Below are positions 35,724 through 47,277 of a stretch of DNA of 64,000 nt, piece by piece. The DNA is from Bidens hawaiensis (taxonomy: Eukaryota; Streptophyta; Magnoliopsida; Asterales; Asteraceae). The stretch's first letter is position 1, and every line of letters starts with the position of its first letter. The stretch covers positions 62,001 through 126,000 of the forward strand of contig JAIQDT010006501.1 of NCBI GenBank assembly GCA_021521415.1, given 5' to 3'. The notes under the pieces are model-generated. The model was not told the origin of the DNA and did no database searches. It worked only from the letters and a program-made list of their open reading frames with translations. A program made the position numbers and the translations under genes.

Positions 35724-38335
35724 TCAAAGTTGTCGTTGAGGGCCACTAAATATTAGACAACGAAGCTCCCCAGGTGGGAAATTTCTTGGAAATGAACCCC
35801 CATGATAAACCGTCCATTCAATCCACCGAAGTTTCTTCATGTTTGCAACTACTTCATGGTTATTCCTCGATAGTGAATCATACATAGAGGATCTAAAAAC
35901 TATTGCTTCGATGTTGCCAAGTTCCTGTCGTAGAGAAACAAATCCGGTCAATTGAGTTCGGAATTGAGGGAGTGTTTGTTATGTATTAATGGAATGGACG
36001 AGGGATAATGGATGGAAGGGGAATGGAATTGACGATGGAATGAAAATGATCATTACCATTCCATTATTATCTTTGGTTAACCTACAGGAATAAATAATCA
36101 TTACTTTATGTTCTTGATCGGTAGACACAAAAGACTCAAGAATGGCAACAAATGACCAAAATATGGATTATGAACATGTGACAATTTACTTATGAATTAA
36201 AATTTAAGTTTATGATTTTGAACTCCTTTGTGGTTTTCATTAAATTCAATGCATAGACATAATCACATGTGACTTAAATATGTCAAATGATTCTCATTTA
36301 ACTGTTATCAGTTATAGGTATATGTGTGTCTAGATCAACTATTACCTTTGTTGCATCCATAGCCCATATGTTTCGAGCGTAGTTCTCCTTCCAAACTCTA
36401 CTATGTTTTTCAGGATTGTTAAGGAGATCTCCGTTAATAATGTAATGTGCCATTTCTTGTACCAAATTATGCATTTCAAATGTACCTTTTGAAATGGTTA
36501 TGAGAGCCTTTTGTATCAACACTTTTACACCTATAACAGGGTAAAGACCACAAGCATCAAAGATTTCCATTGCAGGACCTTTAAACTTTTCTCTAAAGAA
36601 ACATGCTATATCAAGGAACAATGTTTTTTCAACCTGTTTAAGTCCGTCGTAGCTGATTTTTAGTGTTTTCAAAATATCAGCATCTGGGACTTCTTTCAAT
36701 CTAGCCAATGCGCTCTTCCACTCATTTATATCTTTGTCACATAGAAAAGAACCGAGAACTATTAGTGCTAACAGGAGACCACGAACATAAGAAACCACGC
36801 CCTTTGAAAGCAGCTCATATTCTTCTATATTTCTGTCGCCCCGAGGTGCACGCTGGCTAAAGAGCTCAATAGCCTCTTTATCATCTAACAAGCTAGTATG
36901 GTGTATCATATTTACCTTATGAGAATTTAATAAATTCTCATCTCTAGTAGTGATTATTATACAACTTCCTTCACCAAACCAATCATGCGATCCAACTAAC
37001 GCGTCTAGTTGCTTGCTATCATCAACATCATCAAGAACAATCAAGACCTTTCTATGAAATAAGTTTCTCATTATTATGCGTCTTCCTTCCTCGACTCTTG
37101 AGATTTTAACTTTTTTTTGTTTCAAAACACTATAGAGGACTATTTCTTGCAATTTTTCCAAGCCATTCTTACTTGATTTCTCCCGTGTATTTTCTAGAAA
37201 GCAACATCCATCAAACTTGCCTGAGATGTCATCGTAAAGAGAAGATGCCAGAGTAGTCTTACCACTACCGCCGACACCCCAAATTCCAATCATGAGCACA
37301 CTACCTTGCCAAAGTTCTAGCTTTATTTTCAAATCATGTACACGAGCCACAATTCCAATGTATTCATCTGCACTTGGAATTAATGAATACAACCTATCAG
37401 AAACTGTTTGAACAATTTCTTTTATAAACTCTGACTCGTGCCTGCACATTTGATACACAACAATTACTAACATAAACTCGTGCGGAGTGTAAAGGCGATA
37501 TCAAAAGTAGACTATAACAATATTAATTTGGATAGACTTAATAGTTTCGAAAAGAAAAGGGTAAAGCAAAATGGGCACGGGACGGGTTAGAAACCAAAAC
37601 ACTCGAGTAAAACAACAAAAAAGTTAAGACTTTATAAATTCATTAATTTTCAACTTAATAGAAATGAATCTTTTTATTATGAAAATAATACTTGTATCTT
37701 ATAGTGAACCTTTATATTGTTCAGATACATTTGCATCCATGGTTTTAAATTATCAGCCTTTTATTTTGAAATAAAACTTGTTAGATTGAGTTTAACATCT
37801 TATGCACAAAAGCTTGCAAACACGAATACGAAAATTACCCATTTGCGGTGTCCTTGGGTACCCATCCAGAAATATTACCAGCACCTAACAATGCTTGTCT
37901 CCAAGATTCAACTTTGTTGTTATTCTCCAACTCATGTTTGGGAAACGCTTCTCCGTACTTCCCTTTTTGTTTACGAACATCCGAGGGATCCACGTGATAG
38001 AATATGGGCAAAACAATTTGTCCTCTCTCATTCATGCATTTCATAATATACGCAAGCTCATCCAAGCACCAAGAAGAATCAGCATAGTTTTCCGAGAATA
38101 TGATGATAGCAATTCGTGATTCTCGGATAGCCTTTAAGAGGGCTGGACCAATTAATTCACCCCGAGGAAGTGTTACATCGTCCTTGTAAGTGTTGACCCC
38201 ATGTTCCACAAGACTTGTGTAGAGATGATCCACAAAAGTCTTACGTGTGTCTTCTCCTCTGAAACTGAGGAACACATCATGATTCCATGACAAAGATGAA
38301 GAAGCCGAGTGAGAAGATGTGGATGAAGATGCCAT
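35724..38335 (-). CDS. TNL-4: TIR-NBS protein truncated by stop, 597 residues (copy 1)
   Basis: Exons 38335-37839 (TIR), 37441-36346 (NB-ARC), 35924-35724 (first LRR-region exon, ends in TGA). TIR: DVFLSFRGEDTR, intact BB-loop region, catalytic Glu in SSWCLDEL, FYHVDPSDVRKQ. NB-ARC: P-loop GIWGVGGSGKTTLA, kinase-2 VLIVLDDVD, RNBS-B GSCIIITTRD, RNBS-D LFLDIACFF. The GLPLA motif reads GLLLA (Pro to Leu; the copy 2 gene keeps Pro), and MHD reads MHN in both copies. The TGA replaces the Trp of QLWEGYK seen in TNL-1. Divergent from the WRKY gene about 5.7 kb away. Could act as a TN helper or be dead. Confidence 0.9.
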
Positions 38336-38382
38336 TGACCTATTATAATTGTTTGAAAATTGGAACTATCACAAAAGCTTTG

Positions 38383-38388
38383 TATATA
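38383..38388 (-). promoter_or_regulatory. Candidate TATA box of TNL-4
   Basis: TATATA on the minus strand about 48 bases before the ATG (TTATATACAAAG context). The same sequence is at 55089-55094 in copy 2. Short leader implied; position only suggestive. Confidence 0.35.
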
Positions 38389-38549
38389 ATGATAAGAAAG
38401 ATATATGTAGTTTGAGTACAGGAAAGAGATGAGAAGAATACAGAAAAAAAAATGTTTTCGATCACTATCACATTTAAATGGTTGAGAAATTTCCTCTTTA
38501 ATTGATGCTAAATTTGGTTCATTTCTTAAAAATGAGGTTATAAATTAAG

Positions 38550-38900
38550 GGCAAAAGATCCAATACAATAATACCTTAACGTACAATAGGTACGTGAATA
38601 CTCTTTTTTCACGAGTCGATCCATGAAATCATATCCCAACATCTCGGAATCGTCAATACATATCCAATTAATCATTGGTTCACCGAAAAAAGCAGTTTTG
38701 GATCGTTAATCGATCATTTTTTACTTATTTTCACGAAAACCGTTTTTGAGTGTGTTCTGAGCGTTCTAGGTTTTTGACTGGGTATTTTAGTTTTTTGTGA
38801 GCGTTTTCTGAGCGTTTTAGGTTTTTGCCTTTGTTTTTTGCCTTTGAACGTCTCGCGTACCTATTGTACGTTAAGGCATCATTGTACAGTATCTCGACCA
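38550..38900. mobile_element. MULE-type MITE, 351 bp (copy 1, uninterrupted)
   Basis: Perfect 10-bp flanking repeat ATAAATTAAG (38540-38549 and 38901-38910). Long terminal inverted repeats share CCTTAACGTACAATAGGTAC near both ends. The interior repeats GTTTTTGAGTGTGTTCTGAGCG-like words. Long inverted ends and a 9-10-bp duplication suggest a Mutator-like origin. Lies about 215 bp upstream of TNL-4. Confidence 0.8.
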
Positions 38901-38910
38901 ATAAATTAAG

Positions 38911-39844
38911 TAATATACATTTTTTGCCAACTATTAAAAACTATATTTTTTCTGTTTAAATTTGACATTTTGGATATATATAATCATTTTAATTTTACAT
39001 TATAATTGAATCATTTTGTTTAGTATATGAATGTATTAAATTCGTTAAAAGACAATAAATAACTGGATACAAGTTATAAGAAGCCCTTAAATCGAGTTGT
39101 TTTTATAATATTGATGCATAGCAAGTTGAAGGTTTTTTTCAATAGGAAGAGTGAAGGAAATTTGTTGGATAGAAACACTTTAATAAATAATAAAAATCAT
39201 ATAAAAATTACATACTGATGTGTAGCTTCTTGTGACATTGATTTCTTACCAACCTAATATACTAAGAGTAAATTTCACAAATTGGCCCTGTTGTACATAT
39301 AATAGAAAGTCAACAAATCTAAGGTTATTATAAAAAGAGTTGGAATAAGTAGATATGTTAAAAAAATGAGGACTACATCAGTAGATATACATAATTGCAG
39401 AGATGATTATCAACGATAAACATGATAACAATAAACAAAACAAAGTTATCATACCAAAACGATCTATTCACTTTTAACTCAAGTAATTAACCGTTCAAGT
39501 ATTCATGCAATTAACTAAATCACTAAATGAATAATATAACAAACAAATAATTTACTTATCTAAAGTCTAAACTCTAAAGATCAAATCAAACAATTAAGCT
39601 TTTAATTATTCAAATTCAAAAATTAAAAATACGTAAATGATGAACTAATGATAAATAAGGGTTATGAGGAATTGAAGATTGGTTTAGTAGATTAGGTTAA
39701 TTGGGCTAGTTACTAATATGTTTATTGGGTTTTAAATTTTTAGAGGTTATTGGGTTTAAAAGTATTTATTGGGCTTATAGATTATTGCACAAATAAAAAA
39801 GATTTACATATATAATCAACACACACTCTTTAAATATATGAGGC
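38911..39844. other. Intergenic, conserved TNL upstream block
   Basis: 39060-39340 is homologous to 6440-6720 upstream of TNL-1, including GACATTGAT(T/G)TCTTACC. The rest is AT-rich with no gene. Confidence 0.6.
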
Positions 39845-40484
39845 TAGAGGTGCACAAATCGGGTTTTTTCTAATACCCGGGTTCGGGTAAAATCGGGTAG
39901 GGTATCGAGGAGAAAAACTCAACCTTATGTACCCGGGTAGGGTATGATCGGGTTCGGGTATAACCGGGTATTGGAACCGAGTATGTGTCCGGGTACGACC
40001 GGATATTAATACCTGGTTTTGAATTTGTAACTTTTTTATTCATTTTTAAATTTGTTTAAAATTTATATATACTTTGTACTTTATAAAAAAAATAAACTAT
40101 ATTACAAAAACCATAAATTCACTTATATACAAATTATTTACTTAATAATATGCATTTTAAAAAAACTTTAACATAAAAGTTGTGAAGTAAACATAAAAAT
40201 ATACTATAAAAACTCATGTATTATTTCGGGTATTAGAAAATTAGTATCGGGTATTGGGCATAACCGGGTATGGGTATAGGGTATGACCGGTTCCGGGTAT
40301 TTACGGGTATAAAACGGGTACGGTTCTGGGTACGGGTATTGAGCTCAAAAAGCATACCCTATCCATACCCTACGGGTAGGGTCTGTTCCGTTTTCGGGTA
40401 TAGAATACCCGGATATAAAAAAAACCGGTTCAGGGTATTTTTTTTCAGGTCCGGTTCCGGAAACGGGTTTTTTGTGCACCACTA
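39845..40484. mobile_element. hAT MITE, GGGTA-rich, 640 bp (copy 1)
   Basis: Terminal inverted repeats TAGAGGTGCACAAA and TAGTGGTGCACAAA. Flanking 8-bp repeats TATGAGGC (39837-39844) and TATAAGGC (40485-40492), one mismatch. The ends are packed with CGGGTA/TACCCG words that can pair across the element. No transposase. Confidence 0.85.
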
Positions 40485-40989
40485 TATAAGGCCACTATGT
40501 TGACCAAGTATACATACGATATGAAAAATGATGATCACACACATTACATCTTGCTTTAACTTTTGAACATAATATGAAAGGAGGTCCCCTCTATTGTAAA
40601 ACTAAAAACTGTACTTAGCAAGCAATAGAATTGGATTTATGAAAAGGATTATGTTGAACGTTACATCTCACTTTAAATGGTGAATTTAGTTCCTCCACTT
40701 CTTTCCATCATTTTCTTATTTCAATTACTAAGACTTTTGGATGATGATTTTTTTTGTTAGCATTTTTGAACTTAGACTCCAACCATGATACTATTGTTTT
40801 TGTTTAACGTTTAATGACTCGTAAATATGGTTAAATTAGCTTTTCATCTATTTTGTTACTTAACCCTAAGCATTTTTTTTCATATTATTCTAAGACTGTT
40901 GTTAATATATAGGTTTTACCCAAAACATATTTAATTTGTTTACCCACACGTCACACGTATAATTTTTACCAACAACAATAGTATAAGTG

Positions 40990-43143
40990 CAGAGGTGGCT
41001 CGTGGGACAGCGAAAACAAGTTAGGGCTTTAGGCCCACACTCAATTGAGGCCTCCAAATCCGAAAAAAAAAAACATTATATATAGATATAGGGATTACTC
41101 CATAGAATAGTAACCAACTTTGCAAGTTGTTTCTATCAGGTCACTGATACAAACTTTTGTTCTAATCAGGTCACTGAACTTTCATTTTTGTTCCAATCCT
41201 AGATATTTTACATGAATAGCAGGTAATCTAGGTTTTTTTTAATTTTCAATGTTTTTACATTGCATAATAACTTTTAAAGGTTGCGAAAATTAGTAAAAAT
41301 GCGAAATATAATTTTAAAATTTCGAAAATTTGCAAAAAAAGTTCGGAAAATTGAGGTTCGGGTTAGAACAGGTCAAGGTCGGAACAGGTCAAAACAGGTT
41401 TCAGGTTAGTTTTTTTTTTTTTGAACCAACGAATCAGCGCGTTTTCAACACGTTACAACTCGTTTTAACAGAAAAAGCTCGTTTAAGCGATTTTTTCAGT
41501 TCGTTTCAGCACTTAGCAGCTCATTTAAGCGATTTTTAAGTTCGTTTCAGCACTTAACAGCTCGCTTAAGTGATTTTTCAGTTCGTTTCAGCACTTAACA
41601 GCTTGTTTAAGCGATTTTAGGTTCGTTTCAGCACTTAACAGCTCGTTTAAGCGATTTTTAAGTTCGTTTCAGCACTTAACAGCTCGTTTAAGTGATTTTT
41701 CAGTTCGTTTCAGCACATAATAGCTCGTTTAAGTGATTTTTCAGTTCGTTTCAGCACCTAGCAGCTCGTTTAAACGATTTTTAAGTTCGTTTCAGCACTT
41801 AACAGCTCATTTAAGTGATTTTTCAGTTTGTTTCAGCACATAACAGCTCATTTAAGCGATTTTTCAGTTCGTTTCAGCACGTAACAGCTCGTTTAAGCGA
41901 TTTTTAGGTTCGTTCCAGCACTTAACAGCTCGTTTAAGTGATTTTTCAGTTCGTTTCAGCACTTAACAGCTCGTTGAAGTGATTTTTCAGCTCAATAAGT
42001 GCTGAAATAAACTAAAAAACGCTTAAACGAGCTGTTAGATGCTGAAACGAACTTAAAAATCGCTTAAACAAGCTGTTAAGTGCTGAAACGAACTGAAAAA
42101 TCACTTAAACGAGCTGTTAAGTGCTTAAACGAACTGAAAAATCACTTAAACGAGCTGTTAAGTGCTGAAACGAACCTAAAAATCGCTTAAACAAGCTGTT
42201 ACGTGCTGAAGCGAACTGAAAAAATCGCTTAAACGAGCTGTTAGGTGCTGAAACGAACTGAAAATTCACTTAAACAAGCTGTTATGTGCTGAAACGAACT
42301 GAAAAAATCACTTAAACGAGCTGTTAAATGCTGAAACGAACTTAAAAATTGCTTAAACGAGCTGTTAAGTGCTGAAACGAACCTAAAATCGCTTAAACGA
42401 GCTGTTAAGTGCTGAAACGACCTTAAAAATCGCTTAAACGAGCTGTTAAGTGCTGAAACGAACTGAAAAATCACTTAAGCGAGCTGTTAAGTGCTGAAAC
42501 GAACTTAAAAATCGCTTAAACGAGCTGTTAAGTGCTGAAACGAACTGAAAAAAATCACTTAAACGAGTTTTTTCTGTTAAAATGAGTTGTAACGTGTTGA
42601 AAACGCGCTGATTCGTTGGTTCAAAAAAAAAACTAACCCGATACCCGTTTTGACCTATTCCGACCTCAACCCGTTATAAACCCGAACCTCAATTTTCCGA
42701 ACATTTTTTTGCAAATTTTCGGAATTTTAAAATTATATTTCGCATTTTTACTAATTTTCGCAACCTTTAAAAGTTATTATGCAAAGTAAAAACATTGAAA
42801 ATTAAAAAAAAAACTAAATTACCTGCTATTCAGGTAAAATATCTAGGATTGGAACAAAAATGAAAGTTCAGTGACTGATTGAAACAAAAGTTTGTATCAG
42901 TGACCTGATTGGAACAACTTGCAAAGTTAGTTACTATTTTATTGAGTAATCCCATAGAAATATTATAATGAGTATAGTAAACTCAAATTAATGTATTGGT
43001 GTGGTGGTAGACTTGGTTGTTACTAAAGTATAGGTTATGAGTTAAAAACTTGTAATAATCAATTTTTTTTCTTAAAAATTGTTATAAAAAGGCCCCAAAA
43101 TCTTGTTTCGATTTAGGCATCCACATTCGTTGAGCCGACCCTG
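40990..43143. mobile_element. hAT MITE (about 282 bp) split by a foldback element (copy 1)
   Basis: Ends CAGAGGTGGCTC and, inverted, CAGGGTCGGCTC, with a perfect 8-bp duplication TATAAGTG at 40982-40989 and 43144-43151. Removing the nested element 41091-42953 and its 9-bp duplication leaves about 282 bp, a normal MITE size. Confidence 0.85.
41091..42953. mobile_element. Foldback element with 42-bp tandem repeats, 1,863 bp (copy 1)
   Basis: Nearly the whole element is one inverted repeat. GGGATTACTC at 41091 pairs with GAGTAATCCC ending at 42953, then the AGGTCACTGATACAAAC, TTGCAAAAAAAGTTCGG and CAACGAATCAGCGCG blocks pair with their inverted partners. The core has about twelve units of roughly 42 bp (CAGTTCGTTTCAGCACTTAA CAGCTCGTTTAAGCGA) at 41480-41990, then about thirteen in inverse orientation to 42565. 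Flanks ATAGATATA and ATAGAAATA (9 bp, one mismatch) fit a Mutator-like target-site duplication. No protein encoded. Confidence 0.9.
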
Positions 43144-43151
43144 TATAAGTG

Positions 43152-43789
43152 ACATCTAATTTATATTAAAGCCTTTAATGCTAACACATAATCGGCAAAA
43201 AGATACTACTTGAATTTTCATAATTTCCATCACCATTAACATTCACAACGATAACACCTCCGAGTACCATCTCCCAACCTAAATCACCCCCCCCCCCCCC
43301 CTTCTCTACATCTCCTCTCACTTGAAACACACAAAACACCAAGTATCACCGTCACTATTATCGTCGCCCCCCTCCAGTCTCACGTCTCCCAAATAAAATG
43401 AACGCATAATCGGTTAAAATATACTACTTGCTTCATCTCCGTAACCTGATACAAACTGAAATCGCTTAGACTCGCAACCACACTGCACACGTTTTACTAA
43501 CTATTGTTTTCAATATTTTTTTATCATAAACTGTATAAGTGACAATACTGATCTAAGTATTTATTAATTTCCTTTTGAGTTTATTGTCGCACTGCAACAA
43601 ACCTAACCGACATTCACCGAATTCGCATCACTGCGAAGTCACAACTCGCAATATGCGACAGGTTTTGTTACCTAGTTACCCTTAAAACCACAACACTCTA
43701 CATAATCAAGTTCTAACTAGCAATTAACAATAAACAAGGGTGTCAAATGTAACCCCACAAAACATGTAGGGAGAAAAAAACAACACCCA
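43152..43789. promoter_or_regulatory. WRKY copy 1 upstream region
   Basis: AT-rich, with a C-tract of about 14 bases at about 43287-43300 that differs in length in copy 2. No further gene seen. Should hold the proximal WRKY promoter. Confidence 0.5.
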
Positions 43790-43796
43790 TATATAG
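43790..43796 (+). promoter_or_regulatory. Candidate TATA box, WRKY copy 1
   Basis: TATATAG in CACCCATATATAGAAAC, about 250 bases before the ATG. A CA-rich 5' leader follows. Conserved at 62715-62721 in copy 2. Confidence 0.55.
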
Positions 43797-43864
43797 AAAC
43801 ATTTTCAGAAACCCCTTTTCGTATCTACTCCGTGGACTTTTTACCTAGTTTTCAGATTGTCTGA

Positions 43865-43926
43865 ACACAGACACAACACACAAACACAAACACAACACAC
43901 AAACACAAACACAAACACACAAACAC
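43865..43926 (+). repeat. (CA/CAAACA)n microsatellite in the WRKY 5' leader
   Basis: ACACAAACACAAACAC-type repeats between the TATA box and the ATG. Copy 2 (62795-62876) is about 18 bases longer. An ATT-repeat just before the ATG also differs by 3 bases. Confidence 0.85.
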
Positions 43927-44041
43927 CAAATCAATCTCCTCACAGATTCTCATCGCCGGCAAAATTAATATCCAATGCTCAATATTCACACCAACTTCAA
44001 TCAAGATTATTATTATTATTAATATTATTATTATCCAAAAC

Positions 44042-47000
44042 ATGGATGAAAACAAGGGTAGTAATAATAATAATTCATCCTTGTCAGTCCCGTCGCGTCC
44101 ATCAATTACACTCCCGGCGCGTTCGACAGTGGACAGTCTGTTCACTGCGCAGGCGCCGGAGGCACGGACGCCAGTCCGGGACCGATGACTTTAGTTGCAA
44201 ATTTTTTTTCGGAGAACGATCCGGATTCGGATTGTCGTTCTTTTTCGCAGCTTTTGTCGGGGGCTATATCGTCCCCGGCGAGGGTTCCGGACCGGGTTAA
44301 TAATAATATGGGACATGGGTTTGGTAATAAAGAGATGGATAACTCCGGTGGTGGAAGCGTTGACTTTCAGTTTATGAATAATAGACGGCCGCGGGTTTGG
44401 TGGTTAGTCAACCGTCGGTGTTTACTATTCCGGCAGGTATGAGTCCGGCTAGCTTGCTTGATTCACCTGGATTCTTTCATCAAACTCAGGTAACATTTAG
44501 TTTTCTATAGCTTAAATATTTTTATATGATTATATATAGACTTATAGTGATTAATATTTATTTTGGATGATATCATGATATTATTTATAGAGTTGGTAAA
44601 ATAATATCATTGGCATTAATGAGTTACTCATGTGAATGATAATGTATTAATGTATATTGTATAGGTATGGGAGATTATTAAGTCATGATGTTATGATACT
44701 TTATACAAGTAAAAATTTAATTATTAATTTATTAGGTTTTGTTCATAAGTTCATGTGTGATTGCACCTAGGAAGATCTTTAACTGTATGATGTGTTTCGT
44801 AAAATTAAATGCGCGTTTATGCACATTTATGAAGCTAATTTTAACACGAACAGCCTTTAGTTTTGAATGTGACTGATGAGGTGCGGTAGTGTAACTGCAC
44901 AAACACGTAACTTTTTATCTTCTAGTATAGTTTATATGCGCCGTGTACAAGTGGTTATTGTGATACTTACGGTTCGATATTAAAAATTAATGGTTATGCA
45001 TTGAAGGCCCCCTATAGCTATAGGCACTTGTGTGTTTTCCATATATTATGCACTTGTGTAGTTGGGTTATGATCATTCCACATGAAATATTGGTAACATT
45101 GATATATAAATGAGCATTAGTAGAGAATGTAAGAAATGTATTAGCACTTACACATTATGTATAGAAAATAATCATATGAAGTGGGAGTTAAAATGTGATT
45201 CATGAGGCACTTATATATGTACCATTTTTTCTCTCTCTCTTATGTACTTGCTTAATGCTTTATAAAGTTTATATATAGTGGAAAGAAATCTTGGGCATGA
45301 ATTTTGTCCCATCTTATATCTAGGATAGGCATTATATATTTGTTTTAACTTTTGTATTAAGTATCACATATGTTTTAGACTTTTAGCAACTCACTTCAAG
45401 TTTTGTAACCAGGGCCCACAAGGAATATCTCACCAACAAGCATTAGCTCAAGTCACAAGACATGGTACACAAGTGCATACTCAAGTACCACAAATGCATT
45501 CTTTTAATTCTAAACCGAACACATACCAAAGACTTCCACCTTCCATCCCAAACCATAATACTACACATGAAATGTCCAATGTACCCCCGGTAGCCGTCAA
45601 TAAGCCCGCTGACGACGGCTACAACTGGAGGAAATACGGGCAAAAACAAGTTAAGGGCAGTGAATACCCGAGAAGTTATTATAAATGCACTCATCCTAAT
45701 TGTCCCGTTAAAAAGCAAGTCGAACGGTCTGTTGAGGGTTTAGTGACTGAGATTATTTACAAAGGACAACATAACCACCAACCGCCTCAATCTAAGCGTG
45801 GAAAAGATACTGGTGGTAGTAGTTCAAGCCAATACGAACAAGGTTCCGAGGGGCAAACGAGTAATTTTATCCATTCGAGGTCAATGCATCAAGAATCTAG
45901 TCAAGCAGGATATGAACATTCGGGATCGAGTGATAGTGATGAAGTTGGTGATGATGTAAGTAGAGGAGATGAAAGACATGATGATGATGAACCTCAAGCA
46001 AAAAGGAGGTACTTTTGATATTATTATTTTTTATTTACTAATTTGGCGGTGTTCATGGCTCAGTTTGACCCCATGAAACCGCCTAAAGTAGTCACCAGTT
46101 TGGTCTCAAGGTTGTTTTTTTTTTAAGTTCAACTGGTTTACGAATTTTCACACCGTACCAAACAGTTTGGTTTACAGTCTATACTCGAAGCCGATTAGAA
46201 ATAAAAAAACTGAAGCAGGCCATAGGATGTTGGGCTATGTAACCTTCTATATTCTACATATATGAAGTGGGTCTTATGAGTTTTAACCATTGGAACATTA
46301 TTCTTTCTTTATTTTGATTGTCTTTCATGTTTTTTATATTATAAAGGTCCAATAAACCCAAACTGTGAAATTAACCAAATTGAAGCCACACCAACAGTCT
46401 ATTTGGTTAGGCTTCAATTTAATTTCAATGGTTTGGTTTTGGTTTGCAATGATCAGAAACGGTTACTAACTGTGCGACTTAAAATTTCACTTAAAACTGT
46501 CAAAACCAGACCATAAACACCCCTCGCTACTTGCATATGTGGTTTAAGAAAATATGTATACATTTTGTCAAGTTTTTCAGAGTTATAAACATGAAGAAAT
46601 ACAAATTAACACATTTTATAACTATGAACAGTGACAAAAATGTACACTTTTCCGAAGTGATATACATGGAAAAAATGTTGTGCAAAGTCACACATGTGTT
46701 GTACTGTTCAAGGTGTAATAACATTTCTTGTTGAACAAGTACTAAGTTCTTGTACATATAATGTGTAGGAACACCGAGGCCAGAGGTTCGGACCTGGTTG
46801 CATCTCATCGGACAGAACCTCGGATCATAGTCCAAACAACAAGTGAAGTTGATCTTCTTGATGACGGCTATAGATGGCGCAAGTACGGACAAAAAGTTGT
46901 TAAAGGAAATCCCCATCCAAGGTTAACAATTTATCTTAATTAGTAGTTTCTAATAATATGCCATTCAAAAAAAAAGTTGTTTCAAATGATAAGTATTCAA

Positions 47001-47277
47001 CAAATTAAACACATATTTTATACGTAGGAGTTACTACAAGTGCACCAACCAAGGGTGCAATGTTAGAAAACATGTCGAGCGAGCCGCAAGTGACCCAAAA
47101 GCCGTGATAATGACATATGAAGGGAAACACACACACGACGTGCCAGCGGCTAAAAACAGCAGCCATAACATAGCCGCCGCCTCCTCTCAATACCAGCCGC
47201 TAGAATATCCAAACCGTCAACAACAACAACCACCACCCACCGGTCTTTTACAATTTAAAGAAGAACAAATAACATGA
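44042..47277 (+). pseudogene. WRKY copy 1: group I WRKY factor with two frameshifts in exon 1
   Basis: Nuclear DNA-binding regulator of W-box genes. Exons 44042-44489, 45413-46008, 46769-46921, 47028-47277, all GT/AG. Two WRKY domains: N-terminal [11 protein letters not shown] with C-x4-C...HNH zinc ligands, C-terminal [11 protein letters not shown] with C-x4-C...HTH. The last intron splits the PR|SYYKC codon as in all plant WRKYs. Exon 1 holds the SPGPMTLV...DSDCRSFSQLLSGA motif and the SPASLLDSPGFF motif, as in AtWRKY3/4. Relative to copy 2, one G is missing near 44146 and another near 44390, so the frame from the ATG stops early. Corrected, it would be 482 residues. Pseudogene or assembly error. 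Confidence 0.9.

Noticed and set aside
35975..36090. Small hairpin MITE in intron 2 of TNL-4 (ATGGAATGG arms)
   Set aside because: Arms of about 13 bases are visible but I could not define borders or a target-site duplication.
42241..42474. Open frame with repeated SFQHLTARLSDF peptides, and its plus-strand analogues at 41330 and 60260
   Set aside because: Translation of the 42-bp tandem repeat; no start context or homology.
41480..42565. Regular 42-bp repeats that look like a CRISPR array
   Set aside because: No unique spacers between repeats, units are contiguous and then inverted, and the sequence is plant nuclear DNA. It is a foldback element.
43857..44300. Open frame rich in Thr-Asn-Thr-Gln repeats overlapping the WRKY start
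   Set aside because: Out-of-frame reading of the CA-repeat 5' leader and exon 1; begins at TTG. The WRKY frame explains the region.
33653..47277. TNL-WRKY fusion gene like RRS1
   Set aside because: The two genes lie on opposite strands with separate starts and a transposon-filled spacer.
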